Source: Clostridiaceae bacterium (GTDB lineage Bacteria; Bacillota_I; Bacilli_A; Erysipelotrichales; Coprobacillaceae). Taken from it: DNA of 64,000 nucleotides. Shown in pieces: positions 20,391 through 29,144 of this stretch (the first letter of the stretch is position 1; every line of letters begins with the position of its first letter). The position numbers and the translations under genes are program-made. The notes below the pieces were generated by a model. The model saw only the letters and a list, made by a program, of their open reading frames with translations, did no database searches and had not been told where the DNA came from. The DNA lies in assembly GCA_902363625.1 (NCBI GenBank), contig CABJAS010000009.1, positions 1 to 64,000 on the forward strand, in the 5' to 3' direction.

Positions 20391-20429
20391 TTAAAAAAAC
20401 CTTATCAAATCATCATGATTTAATAAGGT
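20391..20429 (-). terminator. Intrinsic terminator of the EIIC-like gene
   Basis: Minus-strand stem ACCTTAT..AATCAT / ATGATT..ATAAGGT followed by TTTTTTT, just after the stop at 20436. Confidence 0.85.
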
Positions 20430-20435
20430 CAGCGC

Positions 20436-21443
20436 TTATTTTAAAATTTTTAAATCACCATTTCGTAAATAATGTGCTTTTCTAAATAATTGATAAACCG
20501 CAAAGTTAATAACAATCGGTAAAATAATATAAGCCACTACCGGAAGAATCCAGTAACTGATTCCCATTTGTTCCACCGTTTCAATAACTCCCATAAATAG
20601 AGTTCCACCAATGGCTACCGAATGAATAGACGTTGTGATTTGAAACAATGCCGCTGAGACACATCCACAGACAATGCTTGATACTATCGGCGGAATGAGA
20701 ATAATCGGATGTTTAATCATATTTGTAAACTGCAGCATGCTGGTTCCAAATATAACAGCCAAACTATCACCGATATCATTATCCTGCAATGACATTACTC
20801 CCAGTCCCAACATAAAAGACATAACGCCAGCTAAAGCCGCACCACAGGCAAGCGGTGTTAATTGGAGAATAGAAGTGATGGCGACGATCGTAATCGGACT
20901 GGTAAATAATAGCCCAGCAACCACTGCAATCACAATTCCCATCAGCAAAGGGTTCATATTTGTCATATTATTAATAAACTGAACAACATAAGTTAAAAAG
21001 ATAGATAAATATGGTGTAAACAATGCGTGTATGATGCCGGCAATAAAAACACTGGCTAATGGTAAAAGAAATAAATCAAAAGGGGTTTTCCCTTCCAAAA
21101 AATTATTCACCCAGACTGTCACTAAAACACAGATATATGCCATAAACGGTGCAGCGATCTGTAAATCCGTACCACTGATACTTCCCAATCCGACACATCC
21201 TGCCATCATTGCACATATTAATCCTAAATGACTTGTTCCACTTTTATAAGCAATACTGATCCCAATAGCCGGACCTAGCAGTCCTGGCATCAGTGCTCCC
21301 CATTGGCTTAACAAATTGAGATGCGTCCATATTCCTATTTGAGTTAATATATTCCCTAATATATATGTCATAAAAAACGCTATTGAAAATGCAGTTAAAG
21401 TTGTAAAAATATAGGGTTCTTTAGAAAACATTTTTTTTGCCAT
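20436..21443 (-). CDS. PTS EIIC-like membrane permease (PTS_EIIC_2 type)
   Basis: Membrane protein of 335 residues with about ten helices rich in Gly/Ala (GALMPGLLGPAIGISIAYKSG, AICAMMAGCVGLGS, TSPITIVAITSILQL). It resembles the stand-alone EIIC-like family PF13303, which lacks EIIA and EIIB domains. No PTS phosphotransfer genes are nearby, so substrate and energy coupling are unknown. ATG 21443 was chosen since AGGAGG precedes it by 7 bases; a longer in-frame ATG at 21464 has no ribosome site. Confidence 0.75.
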   Translation of the reverse strand: MAKKMFSKEPYIFTTLTAFSIAFFMTYILGNILTQIGIWTHLNLLSQWGALMPGLLGPAIGISIAYKSGTSHLGLICAMMAGCVGLGSISGTDLQIAAPFMAYICVLVTVWVNNFLEGKTPFDLFLLPLASVFIAGIIHALFTPYLSIFLTYVVQFINNMTNMNPLLMGIVIAVVAGLLFTSPITIVAITSILQLTPLACGAALAGVMSFMLGLGVMSLQDNDIGDSLAVIFGTSMLQFTNMIKHPIILIPPIVSSIVCGCVSAALFQITTSIHSVAIGGTLFMGVIETVEQMGISYWILPVVAYIILPIVINFAVYQLFRKAHYLRNGDLKILK

Positions 21444-21471
21444 AACGAAACCTCCTATTGGCATTTTACAA

Positions 21472-21514
21472 CAAAAAAAGAAAGTAGCCTATCCTTTTTC
21501 GACACTTTCTTTTA
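21472..21514 (-). terminator. Intrinsic terminator of trpBA
   Basis: Minus-strand stem AAAAGAAAGT / ACTTTCTTTT with a ~18-nt loop and a TTTTTTT run, directly after the trpA stop. Confidence 0.75.
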
Positions 21515-21520
21515 AATTTT

Positions 21521-22285
21521 TCATTGATGAACACGATTACTAATTTTCTTTATCGTCTGCCCCAGTTCCTCTAGCGTTATTGCTGTTTCCAATAAACGTG
21601 GAATTTCCTTAATAATCATATCTTCTATTTTAATCCCATCTTCTAAACACTTCCCATTTTCAAAATCAAGTAAGCTTTCTTGGTTCATCGTGATTATTTT
21701 CGGGATTGGAGTCTCCTTATTTAATACTTTTATAAATTGAGGAAGCTCTTCTTCCTCAGCAACACAATACAAGTAACCCTGTGCATTCTCAGCTATTTTC
21801 TTTATTCTTTTAGATGAAGAAGGAGTAATTAAAGAAAGAAGATAAATATTATATTTCTGAGCACTTTCCATCACTTCAGGTTGATGTTCAATAGGAAGAT
21901 CGCCAATAAAGATACCATCAATGCCGCTGCTGCTGGCTTCACAAAAGAATTTATCGATGCCATAACAAAAGATCTGATTATAATAAACATTTAATATTAT
22001 GGGAATCATTGTCGTTTCACGTATCTCTTTAATGCATTGCATCGCTGTTGGTGTTGTCATATGCTGAGACAATGCTCTTACATTTGCTTTTTGAAGATCC
22101 ATGTTCAAGGCAATCGGATCTGAAAATGGCAGTCCCAATTCAATCATGTCACACCCATTTTTTACCATCTGCTTTACAATTGCCATACTCACTTCTCGAT
22201 TCGGATCACCAATAATACTATAACCAATCATAGCTGTTTTCTGTTCACTGTTTAAAGTCTGTAATGTATCATCGATTCTATTCAT
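21521..22285 (-). CDS. trpA: Divergent tryptophan synthase alpha subunit
   Basis: TIM-barrel protein of 254 residues similar to TrpA, which cleaves indole-3-glycerol phosphate to indole. Glu49 is present in [11 protein letters not shown], but the next catalytic residue, Asp60 of the usual PLADGP motif, is replaced (PIALNM). The phosphate-binding GVTG loop is also missing: after AQGYLYCV comes AEEEELPQ. The protein may therefore be inactive in cleavage, serve only as a TrpB activator, or have changed function. Start ATG 22285 follows GGAG and overlaps trpB by 8 bases; no start upstream is needed. Confidence 0.8.
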   Translation of the reverse strand: MNRIDDTLQTLNSEQKTAMIGYSIIGDPNREVSMAIVKQMVKNGCDMIELGLPFSDPIALNMDLQKANVRALSQHMTTPTAMQCIKEIRETTMIPIILNVYYNQIFCYGIDKFFCEASSSGIDGIFIGDLPIEHQPEVMESAQKYNIYLLSLITPSSSKRIKKIAENAQGYLYCVAEEEELPQFIKVLNKETPIPKIITMNQESLLDFENGKCLEDGIKIEDMIIKEIPRLLETAITLEELGQTIKKISNRVHQ

Positions 22286-23462
22286 TGATCTCCACCCCCA
22301 TAATATCTGCAATGCTTTTCACATCTTTATCTCCTCGTCCGCTCAATGTTACCATAATGATCTTATCTTTTGAAAGCTGCGGTGCCAGTTTCATTGCATA
22401 AGCGACTGCATGACTGGATTCAATAGCGGGAATAATTCCTTCCATCCTACTTAAATAATGAAAGGCTTCCACTGCTTCATCATCACGAATTGCGACATAC
22501 AAAGCGCGATCACATTCTTTTAAATAGGCATGCTCTGGTCCAATGCCCGGATAATCCAATCCTGCTGAAATTGAATATACCGGCATGACCTGCCCTTCAG
22601 TGTCCTGTAAAAACAGAGATTTCATTCCATGAAGTACGCCGATTGAGCCCTTTGTCAATGTTGCGGCATGCAACGATGTATCCACCCCTTTGCCTGCTGC
22701 TTCGCACCCGATAAGATGAACTTTGGGATAAGGTAAATATTCATAGAATGAGCCAATCGCATTTGAACCGCCGCCTACACAAGCAATCACATAATCAGGC
22801 AAAGCTCCTTCCTTTTGCTGACACTGCTTCAAAGATTCTTTCGAAATAATGTGTTGAAAATCACGCACCATCATAGGATAAGGATGCGGTCCGGTGGCTG
22901 ACCCTAATACGTAAAATGTATCTTGGTAGCAATTTGCCCATGCCGCCATCGCTTCATTACAGGCATCTTTCAAAGTTCCGGTGCCGCTTGTCACTGCGGT
23001 TACCCTTGCTCCTAGCAGCTCCATCTTAAATACATTAAGAGATTGTCTTTGTGTATCTTCTATTCCCATAAAAATCTCACATTCCATATCGAATAATGCT
23101 GCAGCTGTTGCCGTTGCAACCCCATGCTGTCCTGCTCCGGTTTCCGCAATAACTTTCTTTTTCCCCATATGTTTGGCTAATAAGATCTGACCTAACACAT
23201 TATTGATTTTATGTGCTCCGGTATGATTCAGATCTTCTCTCTTTAAGTAAATCTTAGCTCCGCCTAAATCTTCACTCATCTTTTTGGCATAATAAAGCAA
23301 AGATGGACGACCAGCATATTCTTTTAAATAGAAATCGAGTTCCTCTTGAAATGCTTTATCCTCTTTTAACTGAAGATAACACTCTTCCAACTCATTTAAC
23401 GCACTCATCAATAATTCTGGTGCATATTGCCCGCCATAGGGGCCATAAAATCCTCTGTTCAT
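22278..23462 (-). CDS. trpB: Tryptophan synthase beta subunit
   Basis: Complete TrpB1-type enzyme (394 residues) joining indole and serine to tryptophan with PLP. The PLP Lys is at ~85 (HTGAHKINN), the catalytic Glu lies in AETGAGQHG, and the phosphate loop GGGSNAIG is present. Length and motifs are canonical. No trpEGDCF genes are near, so with the unusual TrpA next door the enzyme may work on salvaged indole. Transcription should depend on the Trp T-box upstream. Confidence 0.96.
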   Translation of the reverse strand: MNRGFYGPYGGQYAPELLMSALNELEECYLQLKEDKAFQEELDFYLKEYAGRPSLLYYAKKMSEDLGGAKIYLKREDLNHTGAHKINNVLGQILLAKHMGKKKVIAETGAGQHGVATATAAALFDMECEIFMGIEDTQRQSLNVFKMELLGARVTAVTSGTGTLKDACNEAMAAWANCYQDTFYVLGSATGPHPYPMMVRDFQHIISKESLKQCQQKEGALPDYVIACVGGGSNAIGSFYEYLPYPKVHLIGCEAAGKGVDTSLHAATLTKGSIGVLHGMKSLFLQDTEGQVMPVYSISAGLDYPGIGPEHAYLKECDRALYVAIRDDEAVEAFHYLSRMEGIIPAIESSHAVAYAMKLAPQLSKDKIIMVTLSGRGDKDVKSIADIMGVEINE

Positions 23463-23513
23463 TGTTTTTCCTCTTTTCTTTTATTTGTCTTCATACACAA
23501 GTAAAACTTTGTA

Positions 23514-23639
23514 TTATTTCCCAGAAAATAATAGTTTCCTGACATATACCCCCGTTTGGATCTCCAACTTGATACACCACCGTCTCGTTTCCTTAATGTA
23601 TAATTCTAAATAAAAATATGGGGTCATATTTAAAATCAT
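23514..23639 (-). CDS. Small ORF between the Trp T-box and trpB
   Basis: A 41-codon ORF starting at ATG 23639 behind a strong ribosome site (AAGGAGGGATATAA) and ending with TAA at 23514. The peptide begins MILNMTPYFYLELYIKE, is basic and aromatic (TRRWCIK in the middle, one Trp codon), and has no signal peptide or membrane helix. It lies just after the T-box terminator and 51 bases before trpB. It is either a real small protein of the tryptophan operon or a leader ORF. I do not recognise a family. Confidence 0.55.
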   Translation of the reverse strand: MILNMTPYFYLELYIKETRRWCIKLEIQTGVYVRKLLFSGK

Positions 23640-23671
23640 TTATATCCCTCCTTATTTTGTATAAGCCAGAA

Positions 23672-23706
23672 ATAAAAAATCTCCGCCCAATAATAGGACG
23701 AAGATT
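23672..23706 (-). terminator. T-box regulated terminator
   Basis: 11-bp stem with two G-U pairs and a TTTTTT run. It competes with the antiterminator formed by the T-box sequence. Confidence 0.85.
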
Positions 23707-23915
23707 GATTCGTTATGCCACCCATATATAGAAAAACAGCTTATACAAACACCAACATGTCTGCTTCTTTTTAACGCTAGAACTGCGGCTTGGCTACTTT
23801 GTATTCACCTCGCTTCTATTAGGTCCATTCATGATCTGCTTCACATCAGTTTTCACCAACCACTGATTCTCTACGCCTCCGCTACAATCACTACTTACTC
23901 CTAAATCATCGAATT
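23672..23915 (-). promoter_or_regulatory. Tryptophan T-box riboswitch
   Basis: The leader contains stem I features (AGTAAGTAGTG, the AGAGAATC...GGTTGGTGAAAAC distal region), the specifier loop GAATGGACC with Trp codon TGG (23825-23827), and a T-box GGGTGGCATAACG (23711-23723). Its TGGC can pair with the GCCA 3' end of tRNA-Trp. A terminator stem AATCTTCGTCC / GGGCGGAGATT (23678-23706) with a T run follows. Uncharged tRNA-Trp should favour the antiterminator and turn on the small ORF, trpB and trpA. Confidence 0.92.
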
Positions 23916-23965
23916 TCTTACTTGTCTAAAAGTATAATCATTTATTTAGCTTCTGTCAATATCAA

Positions 23966-23993
23966 AACAAAAAAAGAGGCCGTTAAGCCTCTA
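23966..23993 (-). terminator. Intrinsic terminator of the MATE gene
   Basis: Minus-strand AGAGGC-TTAACG-GCCTCT followed by TTTTTTT. The stem overlaps the last codons of the gene. Confidence 0.85.
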
Positions 23994-25350
23994 CTTCGAG
24001 TGTCATATTTCGTACCCAATGTCCTTTGCGATAGAAATAACTTGCTACAAAAAGTTTAAATATATCCAATGATTCAATAATCGCATATAAAGGAATTAAC
24101 GGAATCGGTGTAAATATAGACAGCAGAGTTGAAAATAAAACAGATGCTCCCCACAAGAAACCACTATCCATAATTAATGTAGAAGCAGCATCCCCACCTG
24201 CCCTTAATACGAAGAAGATACACACATTAATAACATAAAACGGGATCATGAGTGATTTGATACACAACATCGTCGTTATCGCCTGATTGATCTCTGGTTC
24301 TAAGTTATAAATTTTTGGTATTACTCCGGAAAACGAAATCAGTATTGCACTAATCACAACGGCAACCATGGCTCCAAAGACAATTAATTTCAATGAATTT
24401 TCCCGTGCTTCATCCAATTCATTGGCTCCCAGTTTATTTCCAATCATAATCGCTACTGCACTTGAAAGACCTCCAAAGATAATAAAGGCAATATTCATTA
24501 CTGTATCTACTACCGAAATGGCTGCGACTAAAAATTCATCAGTACGTATATATGATTTAAAAATCATTGCATTTCCTAATGAAAACATAATTTCATTAAT
24601 AGTTAGAGGTAATGCTTTGATCATTAATCTTGAAATTAAATCCTTATTTAAATGGAACATTCCATTGATATCTAAACGGAAATAATGCTTTCTTTTCAGC
24701 AGCAGCATTAGATAAATAATCATTTCTACTAAACGAGCAATTAATGTTGCGATCGCGGCACCTTCAACACCCATTGGTTTAAATCCAAAGTGACCGAAAA
24801 TTAAAACATAATTTAAACAGGTGTTCGTCGCTACTGTTAATATCCCAATCTTTAACTGGATCTTATTAATCCCCACAGAACGCAATGCCATCATGCAGGT
24901 CATTGATACCGCGTATGGTAAATAACTGTATTTAATAAAATTTAAATAAGATAATCCCGAATCAACAATTGCAGGTGTTTTTGAGAACATTTGAAGAATT
25001 TGCACCGGAATAAATATGACCATTAAAGTAAACAATAACCCTGAAAGCAGTGAGAACAACATATTGGCATCAAATACTTCCTGACATTTACGATGATCCT
25101 TTGCTCCAAAATACTGGGCAATAAAAATGCCCGATGCTCCGCACAACCCAAACAAGGTTGAATTGAAGATCAGATAAAATTTGTTTGCTACAGTAACACT
25201 GGTTAAGGCTACTGAACCGACGCTTCCAATCATGACGTTATCAATTAGATTAACAAAGGATGTAACGAATTGCTGTGCCATAATTGGCAATGCAATCAAA
25301 ATAACTGATTTATAGAACGCTTTCGTTCCAAAAAACTTTTTAAAACGCAT
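23983..25350 (-). CDS. MATE family efflux transporter
   Basis: Multidrug/toxin extrusion transporter of 455 residues with 12 predicted helices and the two-fold MATE pattern (ALPIMAQQFVTSFVNLIDNVMIG at the start of the first half; ALPLTINEIMFSLGNAMIF at the start of the second). It would exchange Na+ or H+ for organic cations. ATG 25350 was chosen because GGGAGGGG precedes it; an in-frame ATG at 25392 has no ribosome site. Substrate unknown. Confidence 0.9.
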   Translation of the reverse strand: MRFKKFFGTKAFYKSVILIALPIMAQQFVTSFVNLIDNVMIGSVGSVALTSVTVANKFYLIFNSTLFGLCGASGIFIAQYFGAKDHRKCQEVFDANMLFSLLSGLLFTLMVIFIPVQILQMFSKTPAIVDSGLSYLNFIKYSYLPYAVSMTCMMALRSVGINKIQLKIGILTVATNTCLNYVLIFGHFGFKPMGVEGAAIATLIARLVEMIIYLMLLLKRKHYFRLDINGMFHLNKDLISRLMIKALPLTINEIMFSLGNAMIFKSYIRTDEFLVAAISVVDTVMNIAFIIFGGLSSAVAIMIGNKLGANELDEARENSLKLIVFGAMVAVVISAILISFSGVIPKIYNLEPEINQAITTMLCIKSLMIPFYVINVCIFFVLRAGGDAASTLIMDSGFLWGASVLFSTLLSIFTPIPLIPLYAIIESLDIFKLFVASYFYRKGHWVRNMTLEVEA

Positions 25351-25411
25351 GTAACCCCTCCCAACACAAACGTATAAAAAAAATACTGTCACCAGTATCT
25401 GCTATTTAAAA

Positions 25412-25487
25412 TGGTGGAGCCTAGGAGGATCGAACTCCTGACCTCCTGCGTGCAAAGCAGGCGCTCTCCCAGCTGAGCTAAGGCCCC
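25412..25487 (-). tRNA. tRNA-Ala(TGC)
   Basis: 76-nt cloverleaf on the minus strand, acceptor GGGGCC/GGCTCCA, anticodon TGC in CTTTGCA, GTTCGATCC T-loop, CCA encoded. Confidence 0.97.
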
Positions 25488-25501
25488 AAAATATTTTAAT
25501 A

Positions 25502-25578
<77 letters not shown>

Positions 25579-25620
25579 AATATATGGGCAACACCATATT
25601 TATATTAGACAATCTATTAA

Positions 25621-25697
<77 letters not shown>

Positions 25698-25814
25698 ATC
25701 AATTGACTGCCTTTATATATTATCACCTGAATCCGTGTTCGTCAACACTTTATAGAAATTTTTTTAAATTATTTTTATCTATTTATTCCGACAAGAAAAT
25801 ATAGATTTAAACAT

Positions 25815-25840
25815 TAAAAACGGAGAAAGAAATTCTCCCT
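25815..25840 (-). terminator. Intrinsic terminator of the amidase gene
   Basis: Minus-strand GGAGAA-TTTCT-TTCTCC followed by GTTTTTAA. Confidence 0.65.
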
Positions 25841-25870
25841 CCAATTTTTAATTTATATAAATGAACTTTT

Positions 25871-26590
25871 TTATGATAATGGTTCTACCGGTTCTGTTGG
25901 TTCCGGTGTTACCGGCGGCACCTTCGACAGATTCGTCTCAATCCCATCGGATATCGCAACAGCCAGTTTTTTATGATATTTACTGGAAGCTAATTGTCCC
26001 TTTTCGTTTCCATTTGTTAAAAAACCACATTCTACTAATACCCCTTTTGTTTTTGTACAGCGCAACACATAGAAATTAGCACTTTCTATTTTTTTACGAG
26101 TGCCAGTTATCGGCTTCATAGCATCATGAATATCTGTAGCTAACTCCTTAGCAGTATCACTCTTTCCATAATAAAAAACCTGTGACCCCCAAGTTGAAGA
26201 AACGGTGGAAGCATTTAAATGAATACTTATAAATAAGTCTGCATTATAGCTATCGATTTTACGTACACGCAAATACATATCATCTTGCTTTGAATAGTTA
26301 TAATCGCGATGTGTTAAGTCGTTGTCATCATCTCGTGTAAGATATACTGTCGCTCCACGGGATTCTAGTTCTTCTTTAAGTGCTAAACTTATTTTAAGAT
26401 TTAATTGATCTTCTCTTACTTTCCCTACATTTGCCCCATTGTCTAAACCTCCATGTCCCGGATCAATGACAATGATGCGGTTTGTTAAAGTTTGTTCCGC
26501 ATTTACTTCTTCCGTTTTTTTGTTCGGTTTAAATATAAACAAGCATATTGCAACTGCAATAATCGCTATAACCATTATTTTCTTATACAT
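25871..26590 (-). CDS. N-acetylmuramoyl-L-alanine amidase (Amidase_3, CwlD-like)
   Basis: Zinc peptidoglycan amidase of 239 residues with an N-terminal membrane anchor (residues ~5-20, IMVIAIIAVAICLFIF). Zn ligands His46 (VIDPGHGG), Glu60 (KVRED) and the His in LFISIHLNAS are visible, with the catalytic Glu in GVLVECGFLTN. Size and layout match CwlD, the spore-cortex amidase, although a general cell-wall amidase is possible. The C-terminus ends in a Pro/Glu-rich tail (VTPEPTEPVEP). Confidence 0.9.
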   Translation of the reverse strand: MYKKIMVIAIIAVAICLFIFKPNKKTEEVNAEQTLTNRIIVIDPGHGGLDNGANVGKVREDQLNLKISLALKEELESRGATVYLTRDDDNDLTHRDYNYSKQDDMYLRVRKIDSYNADLFISIHLNASTVSSTWGSQVFYYGKSDTAKELATDIHDAMKPITGTRKKIESANFYVLRCTKTKGVLVECGFLTNGNEKGQLASSKYHKKLAVAISDGIETNLSKVPPVTPEPTEPVEPLS

Positions 26591-26867
26591 TTTATCACCT
26601 AGGTTATTTTATGTTTCAGGTTCATAAGATATGTTAATTTATTCAAGACATAATAAAAACTCTTTAATTCATTTTCAAAAATAATTATCCGCTTTTGCAT
26701 TATAAGGTTTTCCGTGGTTTTGTTGCATACATTGGCTAATTATTGATTCATCCCATCATAAATGATAGCATCGTATTATGGGATAGTTGAATTTAATGAA
26801 TGAAACTTATAATTATAATATAACTTCAACAAAATATATAATTTCTTAGTGGGGGAGATGGGGAACA
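26591..26867. promoter_or_regulatory. Divergent intergenic region before the LytTR regulator
   Basis: Contains an imperfect dyad, TCATCCCATCATAA ... TTATGGGATAG (about 26750-26786), followed by AT-rich sequence with TATAAT-like hexamers. It probably carries the promoters of the amidase and the regulator. No precise start site can be assigned. Confidence 0.35.
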
Positions 26868-27572
26868 TTGAATATATTAATTATTGAAGATAAAGAGCAA
26901 GATGTAAAACAATTGAAAGAAATATTATTTCAAGTTGAAAAGCATCGAAAAATTTCTTTTAACATTACTTCTGTTGAATTTTTAAGCCATAATGATTTAT
27001 TAAGTCTATTTAAATATGATTTAATTTTTCTTGGAATTGAATTAAAGAATGGAAATGGTATAGATATAGGGAAAAAAATAAGATACGTTAATAATAAAGT
27101 AAAGTTAGTTATTGTGACACATCATCAACGATACATATTAGATGGATACAAAATAAAGGCAGATCGATATTTTCTAAAACCATTAAACAAAGAGTTTTTT
27201 GAAAAAGAAATGGTAGAAATCTTTAATGATTTAACTAATGATTTAGCTGGTATATATGATCCATCTCTATATGAAAAAAAGATTTATTTCAAAGATATAC
27301 TTTTCATTGAATTCTATTTAAAACATAGTAAGGTTTATTTATATAATGGTAAGATTTTAGAAACTAAAATGCCATTAAAAGATTGGGCTAACATTGTAAA
27401 TACATATAACTTTGCTTACTCACATAAATCATTTATCGTTAATTTGTTACATATTAAAAAAATTAATGGAAAAGATATAATTTTGAAAACTAAGCATGTA
27501 ATTCCCTTATCAAGGCATTATAAAGAACGATTTAAAAATGCATATACTCTATATGTGAATAAAAAAGATTGA
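26868..27572 (+). CDS. LytTR-family response regulator lacking the phospho-acceptor Asp
   Basis: Protein of 234 residues with a receiver-like domain (1-120) and a C-terminal LytTR DNA-binding domain (~135-230; FIEFYLKHSKVYLY, FAYSHKSFIVNLLHIKKING, IPLSRHYKERF). The acidic pair ED (7-8), the Thr84 and Lys104 of KPL are kept, but the usual Asp of FLDIEL is Gly56 (LIFLGIELKNGNG), so conventional phosphorylation is not expected. It starts with TTG behind GGGGGAGATGGGG. No histidine kinase is adjacent. It probably regulates the secreted protein/ABC operon downstream. Confidence 0.85.
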   Translation: MNILIIEDKEQDVKQLKEILFQVEKHRKISFNITSVEFLSHNDLLSLFKYDLIFLGIELKNGNGIDIGKKIRYVNNKVKLVIVTHHQRYILDGYKIKADRYFLKPLNKEFFEKEMVEIFNDLTNDLAGIYDPSLYEKKIYFKDILFIEFYLKHSKVYLYNGKILETKMPLKDWANIVNTYNFAYSHKSFIVNLLHIKKINGKDIILKTKHVIPLSRHYKERFKNAYTLYVNKKD

Positions 27573-27818
27573 TTTAATTATGAAATATGAGTCATAGTTT
27601 TTCATGTAATTATATGTGCATCTTATCCTATTATTATGCATGTTGTCTCATTTGGTTGACCGCATTATTAATATATGGTAATTAATAATTATAGAGGACA
27701 TCATTACTTTACAATTTTAATACAAAAGAGAATGGGGGAGATAAAAAAGAACAAATAAAAATTAGAATTATGTTGCAAATCTTTATAACATTAAACTAAG
27801 AATAAGGAGGATAAGAAA

Positions 27819-28211
27819 ATGAAAAGATTTACAAAAATATTAGCAGCTTGTTTCGTCTGCGTAATGATGCTTTCAATGGTAGGTAATGTTAATGCAGCTG
27901 TATCTGACGGATTCTCACATTGGTTCCCATGGGGTTCAGGTGGTCAAACTATGGCTTATGGAACAAATGGTGATAACAACAATTATTTAAGAGTAAGCAC
28001 AGGGAACAGTAGCGCTAATTGCACAACCACATATTGGCTGTATGAAAATTATGATTCTATTAAACTTCTAGCTGGTACAGTAACCACTCATGGTGCTAAT
28101 AGCACAAGTGGAATGATATATTATAGTGGATATAGCGGTCAACCTGTATATTTAAAAGGAAATATCGATTCTTTAAATGCACTAACTGTAAGTGGAACAT
28201 ACTGGCATTAA
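27819..28211 (+). CDS. Small secreted protein of unknown function
   Basis: 130-residue protein with a clear signal peptide (MKRFTKILAACFVCVMMLSM, cleavage likely after VNA at about residue 27) and a mature part rich in Gly, Ser, Thr, Tyr and Asn (HWFPWGSGGQT, TTYWLYENYD, YYSGYSGQPVYLKG, VSGTYWH). AAGGAGG lies 9 bases before the ATG. The pattern faintly recalls DUF2712-like or lactococcin-972-like small secreted proteins, but no family is certain. It is followed by a hairpin and then ABC transporter genes, a layout common for exported effectors with dedicated immunity or export. Confidence 0.75.
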   Translation: MKRFTKILAACFVCVMMLSMVGNVNAAVSDGFSHWFPWGSGGQTMAYGTNGDNNNYLRVSTGNSSANCTTTYWLYENYDSIKLLAGTVTTHGANSTSGMIYYSGYSGQPVYLKGNIDSLNALTVSGTYWH

Positions 28212-28235
28212 AATAGGGATTAATTTCCCTATTTT
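28210..28235 (+). terminator. Leaky terminator or processing hairpin after the secreted-protein gene
   Basis: Stem AAAATAGGGA / TCCCTATTTT with a short loop right at the stop codon, followed by a weak T tract. It could reduce read-through into the ABC genes or protect the upstream mRNA. Confidence 0.55.
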
Positions 28236-28311
28236 AACTATATATTTAAATGATATAATAAGGATACTATTCTAAACTAATTTCTTAAAATTTTCGAAAG
28301 ATGGTGATATA

Positions 28312-29142
28312 ATGAAACTAATAATAAACCATTTCAAATTGATGCTAATGAATAAACGCTTTACCTACAGTATAGTTATTGTGATGTCATTTGCTTTTAT
28401 ATTCAATGTAGCTCAATATATTAAATATGGGGGAAATATTTCTGAAGCAGGAGGGGTATTTGAAACTTCATTAGTTTTAGCTCATTCTTTATATGGAAAT
28501 CAATTCTTAATAATTACAACTATCCCATTATTAATCACATTCTTTATAATTGATCCTATTTACAATGAAAAAGAACTAAGTACAATTTTATATACAAAAA
28601 TGGGAAAACAACAATTTTTAATCTCACGTCTTGTAAGCACATTTCTGTTATCCTTTCTACTCTATTTTTCTTTTTATGCTGTATTAGTTTTAACGAACAA
28701 TATCATATTTGGTACTCAATATTTAGGAACAGATACTTTTGCCAGCTATCCCTTATCTATGTATAATCAATTTCATACTAAATGGGGAGTAACTACTTTA
28801 ATTTTGCCTTACTCCGTGATGACTCATCCAAGTTTTGTAAGTCTAGTTTACGGAGTACTAACCAGTCTTTATGCAGCAGCCATAGGCGTTTTCACCTATG
28901 GACTTTCATTAAATACAAAACGATACTTACTGATATATGTCGTTCCTTTTGTTCTTGCTTATGTATATAGATTAATCTTTAGTGCATCATTTTTATTTGA
29001 CTTCGCTATTGAGAATATCCTAATAGCTTGGTACAACTGTCTTTACCCTTATTGTTGGATAGGATTTGCTGCATGGTTTTTTTCACTAATAATATTAGGA
29101 ATTTTATTTACCTATATATTTACCAAAAGAAATGAGGGATAA
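28312..29142 (+). CDS. ABC-2-like membrane permease A
   Basis: Membrane protein of 276 residues with six predicted helices, an N-terminal cytoplasmic stretch before TM1 (YSIVIVMSFAFIFNVAQYI), and a long extracytoplasmic loop around residues 130-160. ABC-2 type permeases have this shape. With permease B and the ATPase that follow it should form a transporter. No substrate motif is visible. It begins 100 bases after the secreted protein gene and probably shares its promoter. Confidence 0.65.
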   Translation: MKLIINHFKLMLMNKRFTYSIVIVMSFAFIFNVAQYIKYGGNISEAGGVFETSLVLAHSLYGNQFLIITTIPLLITFFIIDPIYNEKELSTILYTKMGKQQFLISRLVSTFLLSFLLYFSFYAVLVLTNNIIFGTQYLGTDTFASYPLSMYNQFHTKWGVTTLILPYSVMTHPSFVSLVYGVLTSLYAAAIGVFTYGLSLNTKRYLLIYVVPFVLAYVYRLIFSASFLFDFAIENILIAWYNCLYPYCWIGFAAWFFSLIILGILFTYIFTKRNEG

Positions 29143-29144
29143 AT

